In this document: positions 1 through 8,770 of the stretch, piece after piece
Layout: each line of letters starts with the position of its first letter
Position numbering within the stretch: position 1 is the first letter of the stretch
Source of the DNA: Pirellulales bacterium
Lineage (GTDB): Bacteria; Planctomycetota; Planctomycetia; Pirellulales; Thermoguttaceae
DNA length: 64,000 nt
Reading direction: 5' to 3'
Assembly: GCA_016936015.1 (NCBI GenBank)
Contig: JAFGPV010000028.1
Coordinates: forward strand, 41,777 to 105,776
The notes under the pieces: model-generated
Seen by the model: the letters and a program-made list of their open reading frames with translations, nothing else
Told to the model about the DNA's origin: nothing
Databases searched by the model: none
Made by a program: the position numbers and the translations under genes

Positions 1-2956
1 CGGAAATCGGTCAATTCCTCGATGTTTCCGACCCGGGCCAGGCGGCGATAGAGGTCGATCTTCAGTCGCATGTCGGGAACGTAACTGCGGGGTAGATACC
101 CTTGGCCCGGTAAATCCACGTTGACATCGACGGTTTCTTTGGGCGGCAGGTGCTTGAGCTGCTGGACCGCCTGTTCCAGCAGCGAGCAATACAGTTCGTA
201 GCCCACGGTGGCAATGTGCCCGCTCTGCTCGGTGCCGAGGATGTTGCCCGCCCCGCGGATCTCCAGATCGCGCATGGCGATGGCAAAGCCGGCCCCGATG
301 TCGCTGAACTCCTCGATCGCCCGGAGCCGTTTAATCGCCGCCGAGGAGAGCGGCTTGTTGGGATCCAGCAGCAGGTAGCAATAGGCGCGGTGCTTGTAGC
401 GTCCCACCCGGCCGCGGAGCTGGTGCAGGTCGGCCAGCCCGTAGCGGTCGGCCTCGTCGATGAAGATGGTGTTGGCGTTGGGAATGTCCAGTCCGCTCTC
501 GACGATCGTGGTCGCCAGGAGCAGGTCGATTTCGTGATCGACGAATTTCAGCATCGCCCGTTCCAGATCATGTTCGGGCATTTGGCCGTGGGCGATGGCG
601 AGTCGGGCCTCGGGCACGATCTGCCGCAGCCGCCGGCCGAGGATTTCGATGTCCTCGACGCGGTTGTGGACGAAGAAGATCTGCCCGCCGCGGTTGAGTT
701 CCCTGAGCACCGCGGGACGGATCAGCTCCGGATCGAAGCGTTGGACCCGGGTCTCGACGGCCAGGCGGTCCTCGGGCGGGGTTTCCAGGTTCGAGATGTC
801 GCGCAATCCCAGCAGGCTCATGTGCAGCGTCCGGGGGATGGGCGTGGCGGTCATCGTCAGCACGTCGACGATCTGCCGCAGGGTTTTCAAACGCTCTTTC
901 ACTTCGACGCCGAACCGCTGCTCCTCGTCGAGGATGACCAGCCCCAGGTTGCGGAAGCGGACGTCGCCCTGGGCCAGCCGGTGCGTGCCGATTACGATGT
1001 CGACGGCGCCGGCCGCGAGTTTTTCCAGGATTTCCGCCTGCCGGCGGCGGGTGGCGAACCGCGAAAGAGCAGCGATCTGGAAGGGGAACTCGGCCATCCG
1101 CTCGGTGAAGGTGCGGTGGTGCTGCTCGCAGAGGACGGTGGTGGGCACGAGCACCGCCACCTGGTAGCCGGCGTCGACGGTTTTAAAGGCCGCCCGCATC
1201 GCCACCTCCGTCTTGCCGAAACCCACGTCGCCGCACAGCAGGCGGTCCATCGGCCGCGGCTGGCGCATGTCGGTTTTGATGGCGTCGATGGTCGCCAACT
1301 GGTCGGAGGTCTCGTGGTAGGGGAATGAGGCGTCGAATTCCCGCTGCCACTCAGTATCGTCGGGGAAGGCGATGCCGGGTCGGGTCAGCCGGGCGGCCTG
1401 TATCTGGAGCATCCCCGCGGCCAACGCGGCGACCGACTCCCGGACGCGCTCCTTCTGCCGCTGCCAGAGCCGCCCGGTGAGCTTGGCCAGCCGGGGCCGG
1501 CTCCGCGTTCCGCCCACGTACTTCTGCACCAGTCCGATCTTGGAACTGGGGACGTAGAGCTTCGTGCGGCCCTGGAATTCCAATTCCAGGTGCTCCTCAA
1601 CCTGGCCGCCGCTGTCCAGGAGCTTCAGCCCGCGGTATCGGGCGATGCCGTGCGCCACGTGGACCACCAGGTCGCCCTCGCGGAGTTCCAGGAAGCTGTC
1701 GATGGCCCGGGTCAGGCGCCGCCGGACCGGCCGGCGAAGCTCGGTGCGGCAGAACAGCTCGCCGCTGCTGACAAGCACGATCCGCTCCGGCACGAGGCGG
1801 AAGCCGTTGTGCAGCGTGCCCAGCGGAAAATGGAGCCGCTTCTCCCGGGCGGCCCGCGTGTCGCTGAAGATGTCGCCCAGCCGCCGCGCCTCGGCCTCGG
1901 TCTGGCAGACGACGAACACTTCCTGTCCCTGGCCGGCCTCGTCCAGTTCGCCGCGGACGCGGTTGATGTCGCCGCTGAACCGCTCGACCGACTCGATTTT
2001 CAGCCGGCAGGTAGTCTCCAACGATCCGCCGGCCACCGCCGCCGCGGAGATGGACGGAAAACGATACGCCTCGCGCAACACGCCGGCCACGTCGTGCAGC
2101 TCCGCCGGGTGGTCGAGCCGCTCCAGATAATGCCGCCCCTGCTGCTCCAATTCCAGCGGCTCTAGCAGCAGGAACCAGCTCCGCGGCGGCAGGTAATCGG
2201 TCAGATGAGCGCGGTCGGAAACCCCCGGCGGCAGGACCGTCACCTCAACCGTGTCGATCTCCCCGAGGCTCCGCTGGCTGGAGACCTCGAACCGGCGAAG
2301 CGACTCGATCGCGTCGCCGAAAAATTCGGCACGCACCGGATCGAGCCAGTCGGGGGCGAAAATATCCACAATCCCGCCGCGGACTGAAAATTCGCCGGGC
2401 AGTTCCACCGCGGGCAGGTTCTGAAAACCGTTCTCCGCCAGCCATCGGGTCAGCGCTTCCACCCGCAGTTCCTCGCCGACCCGGAGCCGCCGCGACTGCC
2501 GGTGGAGCGTCTCGGGCCGTGGCACGGGCTGCAACAGGCTTTGGATGCTGCAAACGATCAGCTTGGGAAAGGCGGGGCTAAACGATTAAAGTTCAATAAA
2601 TCCTTCAGCACCCGCAGCCGGTCGCCGAAGATGCCGCTGGCGGCGTCGTGCTCGCCGGGGAGCGATTCCCAGGCGGGAAACCGCTCGGCCGTCTGGGGAG
2701 CGAACAGGGCCAGGTCGTTGATCAGATCGTCCGCTTCATCGTCGTGCGGACAGACGACCACCAGGACGCCGGGAGCCTGTTGAAGAAGCGCCGCCGTGAT
2801 CAGCGCGCAAGAAGACCCCCAGACTCCGTCGAGTGTGGCCGCGTGCCCGGCGAGCAAACTGGCCGTTACTTCGACGAAGCCCGCCTGCTGCTGCAAACGC
2901 CCGGCCAGTTCCGCCAACCGGCCGGACGCCGGTAACTTCGTCCCGGCAATGGACAT
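1..2956 (-). CDS. mfd: Transcription-repair coupling factor Mfd (3' end outside window, apparent frameshift)
   Basis: Mfd is the ATP-driven translocase that removes RNA polymerase stalled at DNA lesions and recruits UvrA. Translation of the minus strand gives the UvrB-like N-terminal module (LPGEHDAASGIFGDRLRVL, then SIQSLLQPVP and FSVRGGIVDIF), the RNA polymerase-interacting region (GDLVVHVAHGIARYRGL), and the RecG-like helicase core with Walker A GDVGFGKTEVA, DEEQRFG (DEEQ box), TATPIPRTLHMSL and the TRG-like segment HQLRGRVGRYKHRAYCYLL. The gene runs off the left edge before its C-terminal domain ends. The first 133 codons are in one frame and stop at TGA 2558-2560. The rest reads in the -1 frame, entered within the eight codons before that stop, where a TTTCCCA heptamer lies at 2564-2570. 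ATG 2956 is the likely start; TTG 2962 is also in frame. No strong ribosome binding site is visible. A sequencing indel, a true mutation or programmed frameshifting are all possible. Confidence 0.93.
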
Positions 2957-2960
2957 TTTC

Positions 2961-3071
2961 AAGGGATGAAGGATGAGGGATCAGGAAGGCGGAAGGCAAC
3001 GAGGATTGCTTCTGCTACAAGAAAAATTCCAATATCCCTTACTGAACAATTTCCCTCATCCTTCATCCCTT
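2961..3071. repeat. 20-bp perfect inverted repeat flanking the mfd leader
   Basis: AAGGGATGAAGGATGAGGGA at 2961-2980 is the exact reverse complement of TCCCTCATCCTTCATCCCTT at 3052-3071, with 71 nt between. One arm ends at the stop codon of the upstream gene and the other lies immediately before the mfd start, so an mRNA reading through would fold the mfd leader into a long stem. Confidence 0.85.
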
Positions 3072-4131
3072 AGCTTTTCCCTTGACGACGTTTCTCTCGC
3101 GAGCCACCGCCACGTGAACCACCACCGCGTGAACCTCCGCCTCGCGATCCGCCGCCCCGCGAACCGCCGCTGCTGGGGGGACGCTTGCCGCGGGATTCCA
3201 TGTTTTTGGCAATGATGACTCCGATCGCGTCGGGCCAGGTGGGAATAGCACGGAAGCTGGATTTCTGCTCCCGCTCTCCCTGGTCTTCCTCTTCCCAGTC
3301 GGCGTCGATGCGCTCTTCCTGGCGAAGGCCGTCATCGGGCCGGACCGATTCGTCGTCGGAGGCGATTTCCTCGCGGAGGGTCCGCTTGTCGGACGGCTCG
3401 CCGCTGCTTTTTGGTTTCCGTTTCTTCCTCCGGCCGGCACGGCGATTGCCGCGCTGAGACGGCGGTTCCGCCCGATCTTCGAGCGAACGTTCTTCTTCGT
3501 CTTCACCAAGAAACAACTCAGGGGAATCTTCTTCCCGAACGATCGGTTCCGTCTCGAAATCTTGGACTTTCTTCCACGTCAAGCGGGAGACGTCCGCCGA
3601 TTCTATCTTGGGAAGTTCCGGCGGGGGCGCCGGTTGTTTCTGATCGCGCTGCCGGTCATGGCGCTTGCGCCGCCGCCGCTTGCGGGATCCGGTCGAGGCG
3701 GCATCCTCAACCGGGGACGGCGGCAACGGTCCTTCTCCACCGAACAAGAGGGCCTCGGCTTCCTCCCGGGAAAGGTACTCGGCAATATCCAAGGCTTCTT
3801 CCTCGGCGGTCGCTTCTTCGGAATACGACTCCTCCACGGGACTTACATCCTCGACGATCGCCTCCGGAGGGGCAGGCGGAACCTCGATTCCCAAGTTCTT
3901 GGCCAGGGCATCCCAGTCCGGCGCCGCAGGCGCTTCGGTCGGGCGGGACGATCGGGGAACGTCGTGGGAAATTTTTGGAGGAACGACGGCAGGAGGAAAA
4001 ACCGGCGGTGACTCCGGTTCCGACGGGAGAGATTCCGCCGCAGGTTCCAAGGGTGGCGGCGGCTCAATGGGTTCCGCCCCGAGCTCTGAGGCTAGCTGCG
4101 ACCAGTGATTGGGAGATTGAGAATCTGACAT
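3070..4131 (-). CDS. Acidic low-complexity protein with glycine/arginine-rich (RGG-like) tail
   Basis: I do not recognise a functional family. The 353-residue product starts with a short motif (NHWSQLASELGAEP) echoed about 65 residues later (PDWDALAKNLGIEVP), suggesting a repeated small helical unit. It continues through Pro/Glu-rich linkers, a basic patch (RKRRRRKRHDRQ), further acidic and basic stretches, and an ordered block (RAIPTWPDAIGVIIAKNMESR). It ends in about four RGGGS repeats followed by REKRRQGKS. RGG-type tails are known in RNA-binding proteins, so an RNA or ribonucleoprotein role is possible but only inferred. I chose ATG 4131 because GGAGG lies 11 nt upstream; an in-frame ATG at 4149 would add six residues. 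It lies upstream of mfd on the same strand. Plus-strand frames here are shadows. Confidence 0.7.
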   Translation of the reverse strand: MSDSQSPNHWSQLASELGAEPIEPPPPLEPAAESLPSEPESPPVFPPAVVPPKISHDVPRSSRPTEAPAAPDWDALAKNLGIEVPPAPPEAIVEDVSPVEESYSEEATAEEEALDIAEYLSREEAEALLFGGEGPLPPSPVEDAASTGSRKRRRRKRHDRQRDQKQPAPPPELPKIESADVSRLTWKKVQDFETEPIVREEDSPELFLGEDEEERSLEDRAEPPSQRGNRRAGRRKKRKPKSSGEPSDKRTLREEIASDDESVRPDDGLRQEERIDADWEEEDQGEREQKSSFRAIPTWPDAIGVIIAKNMESRGKRPPSSGGSRGGGSRGGGSRGGGSRGGGSREKRRQGKS

Positions 4132-4538
4132 AACGGAGGAACCCTCCATGCATTACACACAAATGACTAATCCGAAACCAATGCGGTACAAAATGTTACG
4201 ATCATCGCATCCAATCCGGATCAACTCCATTGTGATTTACAAATAGGTAAAATTCAGTATAGGTGGTTTTTAAAGCTCTGCAATCCCCTGTGAAAACGGA
4301 AAAAAATGGTTGCGATCTGTAGTCAAAATGATTATCGCGACATCACTTTGATATGGATTTTCTTGTCGCCTTCTCGAAATCTAATAACCGATACAATTTC
4401 ACATTTTGCAAGTCTTTTGATATTAGATATTTACGTCGCCTGTTTCAAGGGCAATTTATAGATCCGGCTGGCATGGAATTCGCATGGAGCTTTTTTCATG
4501 GAAGCGATACATTTACCTCATTACGAAGGAGATCGCTC
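4132..4538. other. AT-richer divergent intergenic region
   Basis: About 400 bp between divergently transcribed genes. It is visibly more AT-rich than its surroundings and should hold the promoters of both. I see no convincing operator, RNA gene or small gene. An upstream in-frame ATG at 4353 would extend the next gene but lacks a ribosome binding site and would put non-signal residues before its signal peptide. Confidence 0.5.
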
Positions 4539-6761
4539 ATGGAACCCTACTCCTCCCGGCCGATTCAATCCAACCCATTGCTCACGATCTTTGTCGGATT
4601 CCTTGCCGCGACCTTTTGTTTCTGGGATCCGAGTGGGTCTTTTGCCCGCGGACCGATAAATTCCCAAAAAAACTTTTCCTCAAACCGGGGAAATCCATCG
4701 CACGTAACGCGCGGCAATCCGTCGAACCGCGGTAGTTTTACCCGCGGCCAACACCATCAGCCCTCGATTCACCAGGCAAGACCCTCGGCAGGGTCTCGAA
4801 TTTCACACTCCCCTTCGTTTTCTCGCCCTTCCTCCGCAACGCGGAGCACATCCCATGTTTCGTCGCAGAGATCCGGCGGATTCCGCCCGCTGAATAATCC
4901 GACCGCTCCCCGCACGATCAACTTGAGATCAGACCTGAACGCCGGCAGAGGCGCCGTTTCCCGGACAACCCATCATTCCACGAACACCAGCACCCGTTTC
5001 GCACCGTCGACTTCACGGCAAACGAATTTCCGGTCTCATTCGCCTTCCCCGACCAACGCGTCTCGGTGGGCGGCGCCTCCATCCCTCCGACTCACCGGTG
5101 ATCACGGTTCCTCCGGAATGCACAACCGCCATACCCTGGCAGGGCCAGGCGGCGGTTCTTCCGGGATGCCGCGGAATTCCACCCGGTCGATTCAGGGGCC
5201 TCGAATCAATCCGGGACGCCTGGGCAGTTCGCCGGCCGTGACGCCCACCCGGTCCTTCGATGCCGACGCCAAACGATTGCAGCAGCGGTTTCGCTCGACT
5301 AATCTGCGAACGCTGCCGGCACACGGCAGCGTTCCCCGGCAGGGCCAAGGGATGCCGACGAAGGTAAAAACCTTGCCCGGCCTCCAGCCGCGGAACCTGG
5401 GAAAATCCAACCTGCCCCGATTTGAAACGACCTCCAAAACGACCTACCGGCCGGGCAACTCGCACCTGCCGAAATCAGTTTCGCGGAACGGGGGAGATTT
5501 AAAACACGTGCGTAAGGGCATGCAAGCGAACCGCTTTCCCCAGCGGATGAAATCCGGCCAGTTGGAAACGCTGGGCAAGGGCGACATCGCCCGAAAAGTC
5601 CATCTGGCCGACCAGTACAAGCATCATGGCAAGGGCGACGTCGCCCGGCGGCTCGGCCTGGAAAAGAATGTCCATCACAGGGTGGGTTTTAATCCGGGCC
5701 AAAAGCGTTTGACCCCGGTTCCGGGCCATCTCTACGGTCACAAACCATCGTATTATCACGGCCGGGTGCATCCGCATTACACGAAATCCTGCTTCCGGTT
5801 CAATTACTTTGGTCCGGGCTTTTATGCCGGCATTGCGTGGTATCCGCATTGGCGTCCCTGGGTCGCCTGGTCGTGGGGTTACAACTGCCATCCGCTGTGG
5901 GATCCACGGCCGCTGTGGTGCCGGCCGATCTTCTATGATCCCTGTCCGGTGTGGATCTATTGGCAAGTGCCCGTCTGGCGGCCGCTGCCGGTCGTGGCCT
6001 GCGGAACCTGGGTGGACGTGGCCGCGGCGCCCGTCGCGGTTCCGGAACAACTCGACCTGCAACTGCTGGCGGTCCGCTTCGTCGATCCGGGACATCCCGA
6101 GGAGAAACTCGGGCCGCGTTACCGGGTGTGGTTCCGCAACAACAGCACCGTGCCGATCACCACGCCCTTCGACGTGATGCTCCTGGCCGGCAACGACCGG
6201 CAATTGGCCGCCGGACTGCCAGGACAGGGCGTCCGAGTGCAGGCGATCGACCCGGGGGACGTGCAAAGCGTCGACATCCGTCTGCCCTTCGAGGTGGCAA
6301 GCATGAACCGCGACGCGGCCGGGCAGCCCGCCCCGTTCTCGGTGCTCCACGTGCTGATCGACGCCAACCGGGCGATCGACGACATGGCCCGGGAAAACAA
6401 CGGGACCGCCATTCCCCGCGAAGAGGTGTTGCTGGCCGATCCGGCCGCCTTCGAGGTCGAGCCGGCACAGGCCGCCGCCGGCGGCGAGATGCTGGTGGCC
6501 GGCGAGGGCCTCGGCCCGTTGCCCGGCCAGGCGCTGATCCATGTCGCCGGCAAGGAATACGAGGCGGAGATCACCGGTTGGTACGACCTTGGTGCCCGGC
6601 TGAACCTGCCGCCGATCCCCGTGGCTCAGCCGACCGACGCCGAACTGATTCTCATCCGCGGTGACGGCGCGGCGGCCAATCCGCTGAAAATCCAGATTCA
6701 GCCGTCCGCCCAGCCGCAAGGCGGCCCCGAGTTCGAGAAACCGCAGACCTTCGCCCGCTGA
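4539..6761 (+). CDS. Secreted low-complexity protein with CARDB-like and IPT/TIG-like C-terminal domains
   Basis: The 740-residue product starts at ATG 4539, chosen because AAGGAG lies 7 nt upstream and because it places a signal peptide (NPLLTIFVGFLAATFCFW) at the N-terminus. Residues from about 30 to 300 are rich in Ser, Asn, Arg, His and Thr without clear repeats. A Trp/Tyr/Pro-rich segment around residues 410-490 (HYTKSCFRFNYFGPGFYAG, WRPWVAWSWGYNCHP) follows. The last 230 residues look globular. First comes a CARDB-like beta domain (LDLQLLAVRFVDP, then YRVWFRNNSTVPI), then an IPT/TIG-like module (EVEPAQAAAGGEMLVAGEGLG, with ALIHVAGKEYEAEI). This suggests an extracellular structural or cell-surface protein. 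The function is unknown. A terminator follows at 6792. Confidence 0.8.
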   Translation: MEPYSSRPIQSNPLLTIFVGFLAATFCFWDPSGSFARGPINSQKNFSSNRGNPSHVTRGNPSNRGSFTRGQHHQPSIHQARPSAGSRISHSPSFSRPSSATRSTSHVSSQRSGGFRPLNNPTAPRTINLRSDLNAGRGAVSRTTHHSTNTSTRFAPSTSRQTNFRSHSPSPTNASRWAAPPSLRLTGDHGSSGMHNRHTLAGPGGGSSGMPRNSTRSIQGPRINPGRLGSSPAVTPTRSFDADAKRLQQRFRSTNLRTLPAHGSVPRQGQGMPTKVKTLPGLQPRNLGKSNLPRFETTSKTTYRPGNSHLPKSVSRNGGDLKHVRKGMQANRFPQRMKSGQLETLGKGDIARKVHLADQYKHHGKGDVARRLGLEKNVHHRVGFNPGQKRLTPVPGHLYGHKPSYYHGRVHPHYTKSCFRFNYFGPGFYAGIAWYPHWRPWVAWSWGYNCHPLWDPRPLWCRPIFYDPCPVWIYWQVPVWRPLPVVACGTWVDVAAAPVAVPEQLDLQLLAVRFVDPGHPEEKLGPRYRVWFRNNSTVPITTPFDVMLLAGNDRQLAAGLPGQGVRVQAIDPGDVQSVDIRLPFEVASMNRDAAGQPAPFSVLHVLIDANRAIDDMARENNGTAIPREEVLLADPAAFEVEPAQAAAGGEMLVAGEGLGPLPGQALIHVAGKEYEAEITGWYDLGARLNLPPIPVAQPTDAELILIRGDGAAANPLKIQIQPSAQPQGGPEFEKPQTFAR

Positions 6762-6791
6762 ATTGCACCGTCGTGCAAGTTCAGATAAGAT

Positions 6792-6821
6792 AACCGGCGA
6801 GTTTGGCTCGCCGGTTTTTTT
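6792..6821 (+). terminator. Rho-independent terminator
   Basis: Stem AACCGGCGAG (6792-6801) and CTCGCCGGTT (6807-6816), loop TTTGG, then a run of T residues to 6821. It ends the transcript of the preceding secreted-protein gene. Confidence 0.9.
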
Positions 6822-6850
6822 GTGCAATGACGCCCCGGGAGAATTTCCTC

Positions 6851-7459
6851 ATGAAAAACGTGCTCTTCCTCTTGACGATCAGTTCCTGGACCTCGGCGGC
6901 AATGGCCGCGAACGCCGGCCAATTCCTCCCCCAACCCCATTACCATCGGCAGCCGGGCGATCCGGAGTGGCTGGCGCAGGCGGTGCAATTCCACGGACAT
7001 TTAGGGCCTTGGGCGGTCGCCGGGGTTCGTGCCGGCATGACCGGGCGGAAGGCCGTCGGCGCCAAGGGCTATTTCGACGTCCGCGTCGAAGCGGAAGGGC
7101 CGTTCGTCAGGCCGCCGCAATCCTGCTTCCTCGACGGATTGCAGGTCGGCGCGGGGGCCACCCTGGGAAAACGGAATCTCACGTGGAAGCGGTCCAAGAA
7201 CATCGTCATCCGCGTGAAAAACACCCAAACCGGCGCCACGGCCGAGATCCGGCCCAGGGAAAAACTGTTGAAAATCGTTGAAACCTTGGTTCCGGATACC
7301 GGCGAGGAGGAGGACCATCATCATCACGACGAGGAGGCCCATCATCATCACGCGGAAGACTCGGTCGAGGCCCTGGCCCGGGAGCTTGCTGGCCTGCCGG
7401 AAAAGGAAGTATTTTCGGTGAAGCTGTTGAAATCTGAACAAACGACAGAGAACAAGTAA
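6851..7459 (+). CDS. Secreted FmdE-family protein with histidine-rich segment
   Basis: The 202-residue product has an N-terminal signal peptide (MKNVLFLLTISSWTSAAMA) and the core of the FmdE family (formylmethanofuran dehydrogenase subunit E-like): HGHLGPWAVAGVRAG at residues 48-62 and SCFLDGLQVGAGATLGKRNL at 91-110. Family members usually have Cys in the HGHxCPG and TGCTLGKGN motifs. Here those positions are Gly or Ala, while His48 and His50 remain. A C-terminal stretch contains two HHHH blocks (residues 156-159 and 164-167) between acidic residues and should bind divalent metals. A role in metal handling outside the cytoplasm is an inference. Start ATG 6851 is chosen for the signal peptide; the ribosome binding site is weak. 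It follows a terminator, so it is probably its own transcription unit. Confidence 0.82.
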   Translation: MKNVLFLLTISSWTSAAMAANAGQFLPQPHYHRQPGDPEWLAQAVQFHGHLGPWAVAGVRAGMTGRKAVGAKGYFDVRVEAEGPFVRPPQSCFLDGLQVGAGATLGKRNLTWKRSKNIVIRVKNTQTGATAEIRPREKLLKIVETLVPDTGEEEDHHHHDEEAHHHHAEDSVEALARELAGLPEKEVFSVKLLKSEQTTENK

Positions 7460-7476
7460 TCTTCTCCCATTAAGCT

Positions 7477-7517
7477 GCGACCGGTGGTCGCGGAAATCGG
7501 CGCGACCGACGGTCGCG
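7477..7517. repeat. Two tandem REP-like hairpins
   Basis: GCGACC-GGT-GGTCGC (7477-7491) and CGCGACC-GAC-GGTCGCG (7501-7517) are adjacent perfect hairpins with three-base loops and the same stem core. They end 5 nt before the start of the methyltransferase gene and would sit on its ribosome entry region. Confidence 0.7.
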
Positions 7518-7522
7518 GCTTT

Positions 7523-8614
7523 ATGATGGCGCCGTCATTCATTTTCGTAACGTGTCAGGTCGGGTCGGAGCGGGCCGTCAAGGTCGAGATCGCGCGGCGG
7601 TGGCCGAAATTCCGGTTTGCCTACTCTCGGCCGGGTTTCTTGACGTTCAAACTGCCCGAGAAAATACAATATGCCGAGGATTTCGACCTGGAGAGCGTTT
7701 TCGCCCGGGCGTATGCATTTTCGCTGGGGAAAGTGCAGGGGGCGGATCCGGCCGGAATGGCCCGGCAGGCGTGGGCGATGCTGGAAGGCCGCGCGGTGCG
7801 GCGGATCCACGTCTGGCCCCGCGACGCCGCCGTAGCGGGACACCGCGGCTATCAGCCGGGATTGACGCCGGAGGCGTTCGAGGTGCATCGGCTGCTCTGC
7901 GAAACGCAGCCTCCCGACGTCCACCTGCCGTCCGGCGCCGCTGAGATGCGAAATCCCGCCCGGCGCGGCGAGTTGATCTTCGATTGCGTATTGGTCGACC
8001 GAGAGGAGTGGTGGCTGGGTTTTCACAAGGCGGCCGGGCCGGTAACGCGCTGGCCCGGGGGAATGCTGCCGCTGGAGCTGCCCGCGGAGGCTGTCTCCCG
8101 GGCGTGGTTGAAAATGGAAGAGGCTCTGCGGTGGTCGGAGTTGCCGATTTCTCCCGGGGCCAGGGTAGCGGAGATCGGCAGCGCCCCCGGCGGGGCCAGC
8201 CAGGCGCTATTGGCCCGGGGATATGACGTCCTGGGCATCGATCCGGCGGCGATGCACCCGGCGGTGTCGGCCCATCCGCACTTTACCCACCTGCGGCGCC
8301 GCAGCACTCAGGTCCGGCGCCGGGAATTCCGCAAGATCCGCTGGCTGACGGCCGACATGAACGTGGCCCCCAACTACACCCTGCAAGCCGTGGAGGCGAT
8401 CGTCACCCATCCGGAAGTCAACGTCCGCGGCCTGCTGCTGACGCTGAAGCTGACGGACTGGAACCTGGCGGACCAGGTGCCGGAGTATCTCGATCGCGTC
8501 CGCGGTTGGGGCTACAACCGCGTCCGCGCCCGGCAGCTCCAGCACCATCGCCAGGAAATTTGCATCGCCGCTTGGCAGAGCCCTTTTCGCCGGAAAAGCC
8601 GGCATGGCTCCTGA
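7523..8614 (+). CDS. RlmM-like SAM-dependent rRNA methyltransferase
   Basis: The 363-residue product resembles RlmM, the FtsJ-type 2'-O-methyltransferase of 23S rRNA C2498. The N-terminal half starts FIFVTCQVGSERAVKVEIARR, like a THUMP-type RNA-binding region. The Rossmann domain shows the SAM motif VAEIGSAPGGASQALLARG at about residues 216-234, with acidic GIDPAAM after it. WLTADMNVAPNYTL follows at about 273-286, and the lysine-containing strand LLLTLKLTDWN at about 305-315. HHRQEICIAAW ends the fold. ATG 7523 or the adjacent ATG 7526 is the likely start. No Shine-Dalgarno sequence is visible and a tandem hairpin lies just upstream, so translation may be structure-dependent. Substrate assignment is by family only. 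Confidence 0.82.
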   Translation: MMAPSFIFVTCQVGSERAVKVEIARRWPKFRFAYSRPGFLTFKLPEKIQYAEDFDLESVFARAYAFSLGKVQGADPAGMARQAWAMLEGRAVRRIHVWPRDAAVAGHRGYQPGLTPEAFEVHRLLCETQPPDVHLPSGAAEMRNPARRGELIFDCVLVDREEWWLGFHKAAGPVTRWPGGMLPLELPAEAVSRAWLKMEEALRWSELPISPGARVAEIGSAPGGASQALLARGYDVLGIDPAAMHPAVSAHPHFTHLRRRSTQVRRREFRKIRWLTADMNVAPNYTLQAVEAIVTHPEVNVRGLLLTLKLTDWNLADQVPEYLDRVRGWGYNRVRARQLQHHRQEICIAAWQSPFRRKSRHGS

Positions 8615-8770
8615 ATCTCCGTCCGATGGGCATCCAACCTGAAGTTCTCGGTTTTTCGATTATGCTTTTCGGTAAATCAGTTGAAGAGGCTACAAGTTGC
8701 TGTTAAATAAGAATATATGTTATCACAATCAGTCAATCTGGAAGACGCTTATCGGAAATAGTCATTATTC

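Noticed and set aside
150..1328. Long plus-strand open frame of 392 codons
   Set aside because: It is antisense to the helicase core of mfd, whose minus-strand translation shows all expected motifs. The plus frame has shadow-type composition.
2558..2560. mfd TGA as a recoded (selenocysteine) codon
   Set aside because: The frame after this TGA is not protein-like; coding continues in a different frame, so it is a frameshift and not recoding.
3411..4133. Plus-strand open frames over the RGG-tail gene
   Set aside because: The minus-strand frame has a ribosome binding site and an internally repeated motif; the plus frames are Arg/Pro-rich shadows without a start signal.
5499..6827. 442-codon minus-strand frame
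   Set aside because: Antisense to the secreted protein with CARDB- and TIG-like domains and crosses its terminator; no start signal.
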